Assembly (NCBI RefSeq): GCF_947497695.1
Contig: NZ_CANMHM010000002.1
Location: forward strand, 1 to 64,000
Length of the DNA: 64,000 nucleotides
Source: an uncultured Polaribacter sp.
GTDB taxonomy: Bacteria > Bacteroidota > Bacteroidia > Flavobacteriales > Flavobacteriaceae
Direction: 5' to 3'
Shown: piece after piece, positions 29,619 to 37,724 of the stretch
How positions within the stretch are numbered: position 1 is the first letter of the stretch
Layout: every line of letters starts with the position of its first letter
Position numbers and translations under genes: made by a program
Notes under the pieces: generated by a model
What the model was told of the DNA's origin: nothing
Seen by the model: only the letters and a program-made list of their open reading frames with translations
Databases searched by the model: none

Positions 29619-30869
29619 TTAATTTAAAATAAGTTTATCGCTGTTTTCAAAATTTTTATAGCTAGATGTTATTACACGTTCGTTAGGTTCTAGGCCTTCA
29701 AGAATTTCATAATATTGGGGGTTTTGTTTGCCTATTTTTATTTGGCGTTTAGTTGCAAAATTACCAGAAGCGTCTACAACGTAAATCCAATTTCCGCCAG
29801 TAGTATTAGAGAATGCTCCTCTGCTAACAAGTATAGCATTTGTAGGTGTCCCCAATTCTAATTTTATAAAATAACTTTGCCCTGTTCTAATATTGTTTGG
29901 CTTTTCGTTTATAAAACTTAGGTCTATTTGAAATTCTCCATCTCTTACCTCCGGATATATTTTTTTAGTTTTTAAGGCATAGGTTTCTCCATCGCGTTCT
30001 AAAGATGCAGAAACATGTCTCGTAACTCTATCAATATAATGCTCATCTATATTAGACTGTACTTTAAAATTGGTTAAAACGTGTATCTGTCCTATACGTT
30101 GTCCTTGGGAAATGCTTTGCCCAATTTCGGCATCTAGCATTCCTAATTGGCCATCTATAGTTGCCCTAACATTTAAATGTTCAATTCTTTCATAAACCAT
30201 GGCTAAGGTTTTTTTCATTCGTATTAAATCATTGTCTAATTCCTTTATTCCTGTAGCACTTAATAACGAATCTTGCTTCGTTTTAAACTTGATAACATCA
30301 AACTGTTTAGATGCTAATTCTTTTTCTTCTTTAGCTCTTATGTAATCTTCTTTAGCTACTAATTCTTCTTCAAATAACGATTTGTTTTGCTCATAAGACC
30401 TGTTCGCTTTTATAACTCTGTATTCTGCTTCAAGTAAGTTTTTTTGATTAAAAACACGTTGCGATTCAAAATTTATTTTTGTTTCTCTTAAATTATTTTG
30501 TTTAATCGCTAGGTTGTTTTCGCTTGCTAAAATTTGTTCGTATAACTGCCTATTTTCTAACTTTAATATAATATCTCCTTTTTTTACGATACTGCCTTCT
30601 TCTATATATTTTTCAACAATTCTTCCGTTTTCATAGGCATCAAGATATACGGTAGTAATGGGTTTTACAACACCATTAATTGTAATGTAATCATTAAAAT
30701 CAGAGTGTTTAACCTCTGTTATCGTAATTTCATTTTTTTTAACTTCTGATGATGTACTAGGCGTGCCTAAACTATTGTATAGAAATATTGCTATTAAAAT
30801 AATTACAAGTAATCCTATGCCAATATGTTTGGGTTGTAGTGTTCTTTTCTTCTCTATTTTAGTATCCAT
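29619..30869 (-). CDS. HlyD-family periplasmic adaptor of efflux pump
   Basis: 416 aa. A single N-terminal TM helix (about 16-31) anchors it in the inner membrane. A biotinyl-lipoyl-like segment (IVEKYIEEGSIVKKGDIILKL, about 90-110) flanks a long coiled-coil hairpin (about 115-225, rich in E, K, N and R), followed by LNVRATIDGQLGMLDAEIGQ and a membrane-proximal beta-barrel. This is the membrane fusion protein that connects the FtsX permease to the TolC-like channel. Gene order TolC, HlyD, ATPase, FtsX with gaps of 9, 5 and 34 bp makes one operon. Confidence 0.94.
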   Translation of the reverse strand: MDTKIEKKRTLQPKHIGIGLLVIILIAIFLYNSLGTPSTSSEVKKNEITITEVKHSDFNDYITINGVVKPITTVYLDAYENGRIVEKYIEEGSIVKKGDIILKLENRQLYEQILASENNLAIKQNNLRETKINFESQRVFNQKNLLEAEYRVIKANRSYEQNKSLFEEELVAKEDYIRAKEEKELASKQFDVIKFKTKQDSLLSATGIKELDNDLIRMKKTLAMVYERIEHLNVRATIDGQLGMLDAEIGQSISQGQRIGQIHVLTNFKVQSNIDEHYIDRVTRHVSASLERDGETYALKTKKIYPEVRDGEFQIDLSFINEKPNNIRTGQSYFIKLELGTPTNAILVSRGAFSNTTGGNWIYVVDASGNFATKRQIKIGKQNPQYYEILEGLEPNERVITSSYKNFENSDKLILN

Positions 30870-30878
30870 TCTTTGTTA

Positions 30879-32210
30879 TTATTTAAAAGGAAAAACAGCA
30901 ATACCGCAATAAAAATCTATTGCCTTTTTTTGATATTGTAATTGTAAATTAATTCTGGTTCTTTCTATTTTAGCTTGTGCCAAATTATTTTTGGCAACCT
31001 CTAATTCGTAAATCGTAGCCAACCCTTTGTTAAACTTTTTTTGAGCAAAGTTAAAAGCGAGTTCTTTAGATTTTAGGTTAGACTCATTCTCCTCTTTTTC
31101 CGCTAAAAGCGCAGTGTTTTTTTGAATTGTTTTTTGTATTTCTTTATAAAGTTCTTGCTTCTTTTGCTCCAGAATATTCTTTTCTTTTAAGATATTTATT
31201 TTAGCAATTTTTACATTAGAATGTTTCGACCATTTATTGGTAATCGGAATTCTTAAAGACAAACCAATGGATTTGGCAGCATTATTAGATAGCTGGTCTA
31301 AAAAAGGAGTTATCAATCCATTTTCATCAATACTCGTTTCAAAATAACCTGTTCTATACGCCGCATTTAATGCTAATGATGGATAAAAATCACTCCTTCT
31401 AATAGCCAAGTTTTTTTCTGAAGCATTTACCTGTAATTCTTGTTGTTTAATAGACGGAAGAAATGCAATTGCTTTAGAAAAAACAGTTTCTAAAGTTAAA
31501 CTATCAAGAGATTTTAATGCTACCAAATCGGGTTTTAGCTTTATACTCATGCCATTAAAATTCATGATTTGAATAAGATTTAAAGTCGCTTCATTTAAGG
31601 CGTTTTGGGCTTGAGCTATTTCTAATTTATTAGTACCTAATTCAGATTCAATATCATATAAATTAGATTTCGCTAGCAATCCTAGTTCTATTTTTGAAGT
31701 TACCAACTCGTAATTTAAATTAGAGATTTCTAATTTTTCTTTTGTGATTTGCAATAAATCTTCTCTAAATTTTACAAGATAAAAAGCATTCATCACATCA
31801 AAAGAAAGGTTGTATTTTGCTTGCAAAACAGCTTCTAAGCTTGCATGATATAGTAGTTTTTTCTGCGACCTTTGGTGCCACTTTTTAAAATTATTAAACA
31901 GATTTAATGACGATGTTACTCCATAGGTGTTTGATGACGTTGCAGTATTGATAACGTTGTTATTATTTGGGTCTACATACCTACCAAATCGTCTGTTTAA
32001 ATTTGATACAGCGCTAAAGTCTGGCAAAAAATCTCGTTTAGATTGTTGAAATGACTCCTTGTCAATATCAGCATTATACTGCTTTGTTTTTTGGTCTAAG
32101 TTATTTTCACAAGCATAAACAATGCATTCCTCTAAAGTCCATAATTTTTGTGCATTACCATTTAAAGAAAAGGCAATGTAGGTTACAAAAATCAGGAAAG
32201 TGTTTTTCAT
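30879..32210 (-). CDS. TolC-like outer-membrane efflux protein
   Basis: 443 aa with a signal peptide ending near residue 20 (LNGNAQ), then LWTLEECIVYACENNLD, the normal start of the outer-membrane efflux (OEP) domain. Two repeats of long alpha-helical segments follow, with heptad-like regions and LAQAKIERTRINLQLQYQKKAIDFY near the C-terminus. It forms the outer-membrane channel of the pump. It is the first gene of the operon and lies divergent from the response regulator. A candidate sigma54 promoter (32236-32251) is directly upstream, which fits control by the adjacent NtrC-type regulator. Confidence 0.93.
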   Translation of the reverse strand: MKNTFLIFVTYIAFSLNGNAQKLWTLEECIVYACENNLDQKTKQYNADIDKESFQQSKRDFLPDFSAVSNLNRRFGRYVDPNNNNVINTATSSNTYGVTSSLNLFNNFKKWHQRSQKKLLYHASLEAVLQAKYNLSFDVMNAFYLVKFREDLLQITKEKLEISNLNYELVTSKIELGLLAKSNLYDIESELGTNKLEIAQAQNALNEATLNLIQIMNFNGMSIKLKPDLVALKSLDSLTLETVFSKAIAFLPSIKQQELQVNASEKNLAIRRSDFYPSLALNAAYRTGYFETSIDENGLITPFLDQLSNNAAKSIGLSLRIPITNKWSKHSNVKIAKINILKEKNILEQKKQELYKEIQKTIQKNTALLAEKEENESNLKSKELAFNFAQKKFNKGLATIYELEVAKNNLAQAKIERTRINLQLQYQKKAIDFYCGIAVFPFK

Positions 32211-32235
32211 TTTTTATTGTTTTGCATTTTATATA

Positions 32236-32251
32236 ACGATATGCGTGCCAA
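32236..32251 (-). promoter_or_regulatory. Candidate sigma54 (-24/-12) promoter of efflux operon
   Basis: On the minus strand TTGGCACG matches the -24 consensus (TGGCACG) exactly. The GG (32249-32248) is followed by 10 nt and then GT (32237-32236) where GC is usual, so the -12 half has one change. It lies 26 nt upstream of the TolC start codon. Confidence 0.55.
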
Positions 32252-32313
32252 AAAAACAATACGCTACAATTCAACAGGTTACAAACGTCATCAATATCTA
32301 ATCATCCTTTTTA

Positions 32314-32356
32314 TGTAAAATATTTTTATACAAAGTGTAAAAATATTTTACACTTT
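32314..32356. promoter_or_regulatory. Tandem palindromes, likely NtrC-type enhancer sites
   Basis: AAAGTGTAAAA (32332-32342) and TTTTACACTTT (32346-32356) form a perfect 11-bp inverted repeat around a 3-nt centre. An adjacent imperfect copy runs from TGTAAAA (32314-32320) to TATACA (32327-32332). The pair lies about 65-105 bp upstream of the candidate sigma54 promoter and just upstream of the regulator's own promoter, the expected place for an enhancer-binding protein. Confidence 0.65.
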
Positions 32357-32360
32357 ATAG

Positions 32361-32388
32361 TTGAGTATTGTTCTTATTTGTAGCTTTG
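32361..32388 (+). promoter_or_regulatory. Promoter of response regulator gene (near-leaderless)
   Basis: TTG (32361-32363) and, 17 nt later, TAGCTTTG (32381-32388), a perfect TAnnTTTG -7 box. The ATG is at 32396, only 7 nt after the box, so the mRNA would have almost no 5' leader. The perfect palindrome ends 4 bp before the TTG. Confidence 0.5.
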
Positions 32389-32395
32389 GATTATT

Positions 32396-33763
32396 ATGTT
32401 GCAATCTGGAAAAATACTTATCGTAGACGACAATAAAGGGGTGCTAAGCGCCTTAGAATTGTTGTTGCAAGATGTTTATAAAACTGTAACTACGCTTCAA
32501 AACCCAAACGGAATATCTTCGGTTACCGATTTAAAAAGCTACGATGTTATTCTTTTGGATATGAATTTTTCATCCAGAATAAATACAGGAAATGAAGGGT
32601 TTTATTGGTTACGAAAATTAAAAGAAATAGCACCCGATGCTTCTGTAATAATGATGACTGCTTTTGGCGATGTAGAATTAGCTGTAAATACCTTAAAAGA
32701 AGGGGCTATAGATTTTGTTTTAAAACCATGGGATAACGAAAAAATTTTAGCGACCATTCATGCCGCATTTCAATTAGGAAAATCTAAAAAGGAAGTCAAT
32801 TTATTAAAGCAAAGTGAGCAAAAGTTAAAGCATTTTATAAACGAAGGCGAGCAGCAAATTATAGGAAGCTCGCCAGCTATAAATTCTGTTTTAAATATTA
32901 CTAAAAAAGTAGCAAAAACATCTGCCAATGTTTTAATAACGGGCGAGAACGGAACAGGAAAAGAGTTAATTGCACGAGCCATTCACAAACAATCTAAACA
33001 ACATCAAGAGATTTTAGTTAATGTAGATGTTAGTGCTATACCAGAAAGCCTTTTTGAAAGTGAACTTTTTGGGCACGTAAAAGGCGCTTTTACAGATGCT
33101 AAAAATGATAGAGCAGGTAAGTTTGAAATTGCACATAACGGTACGCTTTTTTTAGACGAAATAGGTAACTTACCATTGCAGTTACAGTCTAAATTATTAA
33201 AAGTAATTCAGCAAAAAGAAGTCGTCCGTATTGGGTCTAATAAAGTTATACCTATAGATGTTAGATTCGTTTGTGCTACCAATTGCGATTTGAATAAAAT
33301 GGTTGATGAAGGACTTTTTAGAGAAGATTTGTTGTACCGAATAAATACCATACATATTGAAGTACCCGCACTTAGAGAACGTGGCAATGATATTATAGAA
33401 TTGGCAGAATTTTTCTTAAATAAATATGCAAATAAATATGATAAAAAAGGATTAAAATTGAGTAGTGCCATCAAGAAAAAACTACTTAAATATAATTGGC
33501 CCGGAAATATTAGAGAGCTACAGCATACTATGGAACGCTGTGTTATTTTAAGTGAAAATAATCTATTAACGGTAAATGATTTTATGTTTAATCAGCGGCA
33601 AACAAAAGCATTAAACACGGCAGACATAACCATTGACGAAATGGAAAAAAATATGATTATTACTGCGCTAAAAAAACACGATGGTAATTATAGTACTGCT
33701 GCAGAACAGTTAGGTATCACGCGTCAAACCTTATACAATAAAACAAAGCGTTATAAAATTTAA
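32396..33763 (+). CDS. NtrC-type sigma54-dependent response regulator
   Basis: 455 aa with three domains. The receiver (about 5-120) has the acidic pair D11/D12, phospho-acceptor Asp55 (DVILLDMN) and Lys110 (FVLKPWD). The AAA+ domain (about 155-385) has Walker A GENGTGKE (183-190), the sigma54-contact loop as GAFTDA (230-235) instead of GAFTGA, and Walker B GTLFLDEIG. The C-terminal Fis-type HTH is YSTAAEQLGITRQTLYNKTKRY. It should activate sigma54 promoters when phosphorylated by the kinase 9 bp downstream. The likely target is the divergent efflux operon, which has a sigma54-like promoter and upstream palindromes. The start has a very short leader. The GAFTDA form is a natural variant, but its effect here is unknown. 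Confidence 0.96.
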   Translation: MLQSGKILIVDDNKGVLSALELLLQDVYKTVTTLQNPNGISSVTDLKSYDVILLDMNFSSRINTGNEGFYWLRKLKEIAPDASVIMMTAFGDVELAVNTLKEGAIDFVLKPWDNEKILATIHAAFQLGKSKKEVNLLKQSEQKLKHFINEGEQQIIGSSPAINSVLNITKKVAKTSANVLITGENGTGKELIARAIHKQSKQHQEILVNVDVSAIPESLFESELFGHVKGAFTDAKNDRAGKFEIAHNGTLFLDEIGNLPLQLQSKLLKVIQQKEVVRIGSNKVIPIDVRFVCATNCDLNKMVDEGLFREDLLYRINTIHIEVPALRERGNDIIELAEFFLNKYANKYDKKGLKLSSAIKKKLLKYNWPGNIRELQHTMERCVILSENNLLTVNDFMFNQRQTKALNTADITIDEMEKNMIITALKKHDGNYSTAAEQLGITRQTLYNKTKRYKI

Positions 33764-33772
33764 TATTCTAAA

Positions 33773-35122
33773 ATGCTATCTAAAAATTTATATCTAAAAA
33801 TAATTTTAAGAGTACTATTGCTAGTATTGGTATGTGCTAGCGTAGTGTTTTTTATTTTAAATGATATAAAAGGTATTGCTGTATTATTAGGTGTCGTATT
33901 AATTTTACAAATAATTTCACTTGTCAATTTTCTAAACAGCACCAACCGTAAACTCATGTTTTTCTTTAATGCTATAGAAAACTCAGATTCTACTATTAGC
34001 TTTTCAGAAAACACAAATAACTCGGTAACAAATCAATTAAATGCGCATTTAAATAGAGTTAATAGAATTATTCAAGATGAAAAATTACATACCCAAGCCC
34101 AAGAGCAATACTACCAAACTTTATTAGCATACACCAATGTTGGTTTATTATCTATTAATGCCAAAGGGCATATTTTATTTGCCAACGAAAGTGCAAAAAA
34201 ATTATTGAATTGCGATGTGCTTACACATATTCAACAGCTAAAAAAAATAGATAACAGCGTCTATAATTTAGTTAGTAAACTACAACCTTTTAAGCAACAG
34301 GTAATTTCTATAACGAACGAACGTACAACAGTTGATTTAAAAATTGAATCTAAACCTATAGAAGTTAACAATGTGTCTCTTTTATTAGTTAGTATTCAAA
34401 ATATTTATAGCGAATTAGATACCAAACAAGTCGATTCTTGGATGGGATTAATAAAAGTAATGAGCCATGAAATTATGAATGCTTTGGCACCAATAACTTC
34501 TATTTCAGATAGTTTATCTAAGGTCATTAAAACTGATAATGGTAAAATTCAATTGGACCAATTAAAAGAAAGTGATTTAGAAAAAGTAAAAAAAGGATTG
34601 GCCGTAATACAAGAACAAAGTTTAGGTTTAACCGATTTTGTAACAGGGTATCGTTCTTTAACAAAAATTCCTAAACCCGATAAAATACTTATAAAAGTGT
34701 CTACATTATTCGAAAAAATAATCACGTTAGTAAGTAACGAAAAGGCACATAAAAACATATCTCTCGAAACTCAAATTACACCAACTAATTTAGAGTTTTT
34801 CGCAGACGAAAATCAGATTATGCAGGTCTTAGTCAACTTGATTAAGAATTCGATAGATGCGTTAACTAATCATGCTAACGGAGTAATTAAACTACAAGCT
34901 ATAAAAGCAACTTCTGGAAATATAGAAATACAAGTTATAGATAATGGAACTGGAATATCAGAGAACAATCTTAAGCAAATCTTTATTCCGTTTTTTACAA
35001 CCAAAGAAACAGGTACTGGAATTGGTTTAAGTCTTTCTAAACACATTATGCAATTGCATCAAGGGCATTTAATGGTAAAATCTACACCTGATGTAGAAAC
35101 TGTTTTTACATTGCTGTTTTAA
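33773..35122 (+). CDS. Membrane sensor histidine kinase
   Basis: 449 aa. Two closely spaced N-terminal TM helices (about 10-30 and 34-54) leave almost no periplasmic domain, so it probably senses a membrane or cytoplasmic signal. A PAS-like region (about 112-210, NVGLLSINAKGHILFANESAKKLL) follows. The HisKA box is VMSHEIMNALAPITSI with phospho-acceptor His232. The ATPase domain has the N box (QVLVNLIKNSIDAL), G1 (VIDNGTGI) and G2 (GTGIGLSLSKHIM) motifs. It pairs with the response regulator 9 bp upstream. The pair plus a TolC/HlyD/ATPase/FtsX operon is a recurring arrangement in flavobacteria and may respond to envelope stress (inference). It ends 11 bp from the convergent propeller gene. Confidence 0.94.
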   Translation: MLSKNLYLKIILRVLLLVLVCASVVFFILNDIKGIAVLLGVVLILQIISLVNFLNSTNRKLMFFFNAIENSDSTISFSENTNNSVTNQLNAHLNRVNRIIQDEKLHTQAQEQYYQTLLAYTNVGLLSINAKGHILFANESAKKLLNCDVLTHIQQLKKIDNSVYNLVSKLQPFKQQVISITNERTTVDLKIESKPIEVNNVSLLLVSIQNIYSELDTKQVDSWMGLIKVMSHEIMNALAPITSISDSLSKVIKTDNGKIQLDQLKESDLEKVKKGLAVIQEQSLGLTDFVTGYRSLTKIPKPDKILIKVSTLFEKIITLVSNEKAHKNISLETQITPTNLEFFADENQIMQVLVNLIKNSIDALTNHANGVIKLQAIKATSGNIEIQVIDNGTGISENNLKQIFIPFFTTKETGTGIGLSLSKHIMQLHQGHLMVKSTPDVETVFTLLF

Positions 35123-35132
35123 AACAAGCCTT

Positions 35133-36236
35133 TTAGACTCTTTCAAGTTTAATAGGATACGCTTTATTTGCGTTCCATTGGCACACGTATAAATTTTCAT
35201 CATTATCAACACACACATCGTGACAATGGCGAAAAATCGGTTTTTCTTGAACCATACGTTGTAGCTTTCCTTTTTTGTATTTTGGTTTTGTACCACCAGG
35301 GTTGGAAACTACTTTACCTTTATCATCCAAAATAGTAACGAAACCAGAACCTGGGCTTGTTTTTGTAGGATGAGTTTCCATACGCCTTGAAGCATCATAG
35401 TCAATTTCTGAAGACCAACATACACCTGAATACAAATTATCATTATGAATAACAGGGCGACAAACAAAGGCTCCAGGTAAGTCTATTTGCTCTATATACA
35501 CGCCATCTAATGTAAAACGCTTAAAACAATTACTAGCTCTAGAGGTTATAAGCAATGTAGATTCTCCTTTTCCTCTGTAATCTATACAAACACCATGTGC
35601 TGTTTGAAATTGGTTTTGCCCTGTCCCATTTCCTTCTCCAATTTTTCTAATAAACTCTCCGTCTTTTGTAAATTGAAGTATGTATTGCGAACCATAACCA
35701 TCAGCTATGTAAATATCTCCATTAGGTCCAATGGCACTTTCGGTAGGTTTAAATTTATCCTTTTTATCGTAAGCTCCATATAGAGATGGGTGACCTATAA
35801 TCATTAATTCTTTTCCATCAGTTGTGGTTTTAATAAGTTCCCCTCCTTTAGTATCCGCAATAAATAAAAAATCATCAGAGCCATCATTCCATAAAGATAA
35901 TCCATGACCTCCTTTGTAACGCACTCCCCAAGCATCTAACAATTTACCAGATTTATCATAGATTAAAACATTATTATGTGTTTCGTCACCCACCATTATA
36001 AGTCTGCCTTGAGAATCCATTACCATTTCATGACAATTCTTTACAGGGGTAATAGCCCTATCTAAATCTCCCCAAGATTTATGCACTTTATACTTAAAAT
36101 CGCCATGACCAATAATATGGTCATACATCTCCGGTTTAGATTTTAATATGTTAAAATGAGGCACAACAGCCAAACCTAAACTTGCTTTTGCTGTTGTATT
36201 TATAAACGTTCTGCGATTCATATTAGACTTAGTCAT
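35133..36236 (-). CDS. Tat-exported six-bladed beta-propeller (NHL-like) protein
   Basis: 367 aa. The N-terminus MTKSNMNRRTFINTTAKAS has a twin-arginine signal; translation may instead begin at Met6 (36221). The rest carries NHL or SMP-30-like propeller repeats such as MVMDSQGRLIMVGDETHNNVLIY, AIGPNGDIYIADGYGSQYILQF and VCVDNDENLYVCQWN. No catalytic set is visible. It is third in an operon after the cytochrome-like DUF1549/1553 protein and DUF1501 protein, with a 14-bp gap. Propellers with Tat signals accompany such genes in Planctomycetes and Bacteroidota, but their function is not established. It may bind a sugar or act as a redox or hydrolase partner (inference). Confidence 0.82.
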   Translation of the reverse strand: MTKSNMNRRTFINTTAKASLGLAVVPHFNILKSKPEMYDHIIGHGDFKYKVHKSWGDLDRAITPVKNCHEMVMDSQGRLIMVGDETHNNVLIYDKSGKLLDAWGVRYKGGHGLSLWNDGSDDFLFIADTKGGELIKTTTDGKELMIIGHPSLYGAYDKKDKFKPTESAIGPNGDIYIADGYGSQYILQFTKDGEFIRKIGEGNGTGQNQFQTAHGVCIDYRGKGESTLLITSRASNCFKRFTLDGVYIEQIDLPGAFVCRPVIHNDNLYSGVCWSSEIDYDASRRMETHPTKTSPGSGFVTILDDKGKVVSNPGGTKPKYKKGKLQRMVQEKPIFRHCHDVCVDNDENLYVCQWNANKAYPIKLERV

Positions 36237-36250
36237 GATGGAATTAAATT

Positions 36251-37714
36251 TTAAGCGATGTTTTCTTTTGATGATTTCATAGGATTCCCAAACAAATCTA
36301 ATATTGGTTTCCCTTTACCATCTGGCGTTGTATAAAATGGTCTACCTTCTATTTCATAATGGGTTTCTGGATGAATACCTAAAGCATGATAAACAGATTG
36401 ATGTACTTCATCTATTACTACTGGGTTCTCTATTGATGAACAAGGTCTTTCGTCTGCAGTTTTACCATAAACTAATCCTTTTTTTACACCACCGCCCCAC
36501 ATTAAAATAGAACTGCCGTCTGTGAAATGACGATGCATCCCATAGTGTTTTTCTTTTCTTATAATATCGGGTTGATTTACTTGATTTTTAACAAGTTCTC
36601 CAGGTCTACCCTCCATAATAGCATCTCGACTAAACTCACTTGCCAAAATAATAAGTGTTCTATCTAAATGACCTGTTTCGTCTAAATCTTTAACAAGTTG
36701 AGCTATAGGTCTATCTATAAGCGCTTTCATTTTTTTAAGTCTCGTATGTCCATTTTCATGCGTATCCCATCCCAAAAACGGTTCGTATTCTGTAGACACA
36801 CTAATAAATCGTCCTCCATTCATCGCTAATCGTTTTGCCAACAAACAACCTAAACCAAAACGTCCTGTATTATAAGTATCATAAACTTCTTTTGGTTCTT
36901 CTGATAAATCAAAAACTTTTGCTTCTGGAGAATTCAATAAGCGATACGACTGCTCCATAGAACGCATTAAAGACTCTCGCTGGTAATCGCTACCCTGCTC
37001 CATAACCTCGCTCTTATTTGCTAATTCTTTATATAATTTATAACGTGCTTCAAAACGTTTAAGCGACATGCCCTTTGGTGGGCGCACACTTTCTAAACCA
37101 CTTGAAGGGTCTGGAATTAAAAAAGGCCCATATTCTGTACCTAAAAACCCTGCAGAGTGAAACGCCTTAAGCTCTTCAGACTCCCCCATTGTAAAGCGTT
37201 GCCCCATGGCAATAAAAGGTGGAATAACAGGGTTTGCAGGCCCTAACTCTTTAGCTATCCAAGCTCCAATGTGAGGTGCTTGTACAGATTGTGGTGGCTC
37301 ATAACAAGTATGCCAATGATATTGATGACGCGTATGCAAAATATGCCCTAAATCTGCAGATTTGTATGAACGAATTATAGCACCTTTATCCATTACACTC
37401 CCTATACCTTCTAATCCTTCAGAAAAATATAAATCATCAACTACAGTAGGTTTCTTAGGAAAAGTACTTAGCACTCTCTTGCTTTCTACACCTTTTTCAA
37501 AAGGTACATAAGCTTTAGGGTCAAATGTCTCGGTATGTGCCATTCCTCCTGCCATCCAGAGTAAAATAACAGTATCTGCTGTAGATGCCATTTTTTGAAC
37601 CTCAGGCGAACAAGAACTAAAAAAACTAAATCCTGGAATTGTAGTTGCAGCTGCTGATAAACTAGCAGCACTCATTTTTTTCAAAAAATCTCTACGTGAC
37701 TTATTTGTATCCAT
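36251..37714 (-). CDS. DUF1501 Tat-exported sulfatase/phosphatase-fold protein
   Basis: 487 aa with a Tat signal (SRRDFLKKMSAASLSAAATT, with a hydrophobic segment up to about 32). The DUF1501 domain covers the rest: VILLWMAGGMAHTETFDPK near residue 50, then RHQYHWHT, LAKRLAMNGGRFISVSTEY, GWDTHENGH and ASEFSRDA. DUF1501 belongs to the alkaline phosphatase/sulfatase-like superfamily, but it lacks the CxPSR formylglycine signature, so it is not a classical sulfatase. Metal-binding Asp/His residues appear present (GWDTHENGH, HYGMHRHFTDGS). In other genomes it is nearly always next to a DUF1549/DUF1553 cytochrome-like gene, as here (10-bp gap). Its substrate is unknown. Confidence 0.9.
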   Translation of the reverse strand: MDTNKSRRDFLKKMSAASLSAAATTIPGFSFFSSCSPEVQKMASTADTVILLWMAGGMAHTETFDPKAYVPFEKGVESKRVLSTFPKKPTVVDDLYFSEGLEGIGSVMDKGAIIRSYKSADLGHILHTRHQYHWHTCYEPPQSVQAPHIGAWIAKELGPANPVIPPFIAMGQRFTMGESEELKAFHSAGFLGTEYGPFLIPDPSSGLESVRPPKGMSLKRFEARYKLYKELANKSEVMEQGSDYQRESLMRSMEQSYRLLNSPEAKVFDLSEEPKEVYDTYNTGRFGLGCLLAKRLAMNGGRFISVSTEYEPFLGWDTHENGHTRLKKMKALIDRPIAQLVKDLDETGHLDRTLIILASEFSRDAIMEGRPGELVKNQVNQPDIIRKEKHYGMHRHFTDGSSILMWGGGVKKGLVYGKTADERPCSSIENPVVIDEVHQSVYHALGIHPETHYEIEGRPFYTTPDGKGKPILDLFGNPMKSSKENIA

Positions 37715-37724
37715 TTTTTTATTT

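Noticed and set aside
35105..35135. Short hairpin near the kinase/propeller convergent ends (GCTGTTTTAAAACAAGC)
   Set aside because: Mostly A-T pairs with a bulge and no good U-tract; not strong enough for a terminator call.
36251..37714. DUF1501 protein considered as a sixth sulfatase
   Set aside because: It belongs to the same superfamily but lacks a C-x-P-x-R formylglycine signature.
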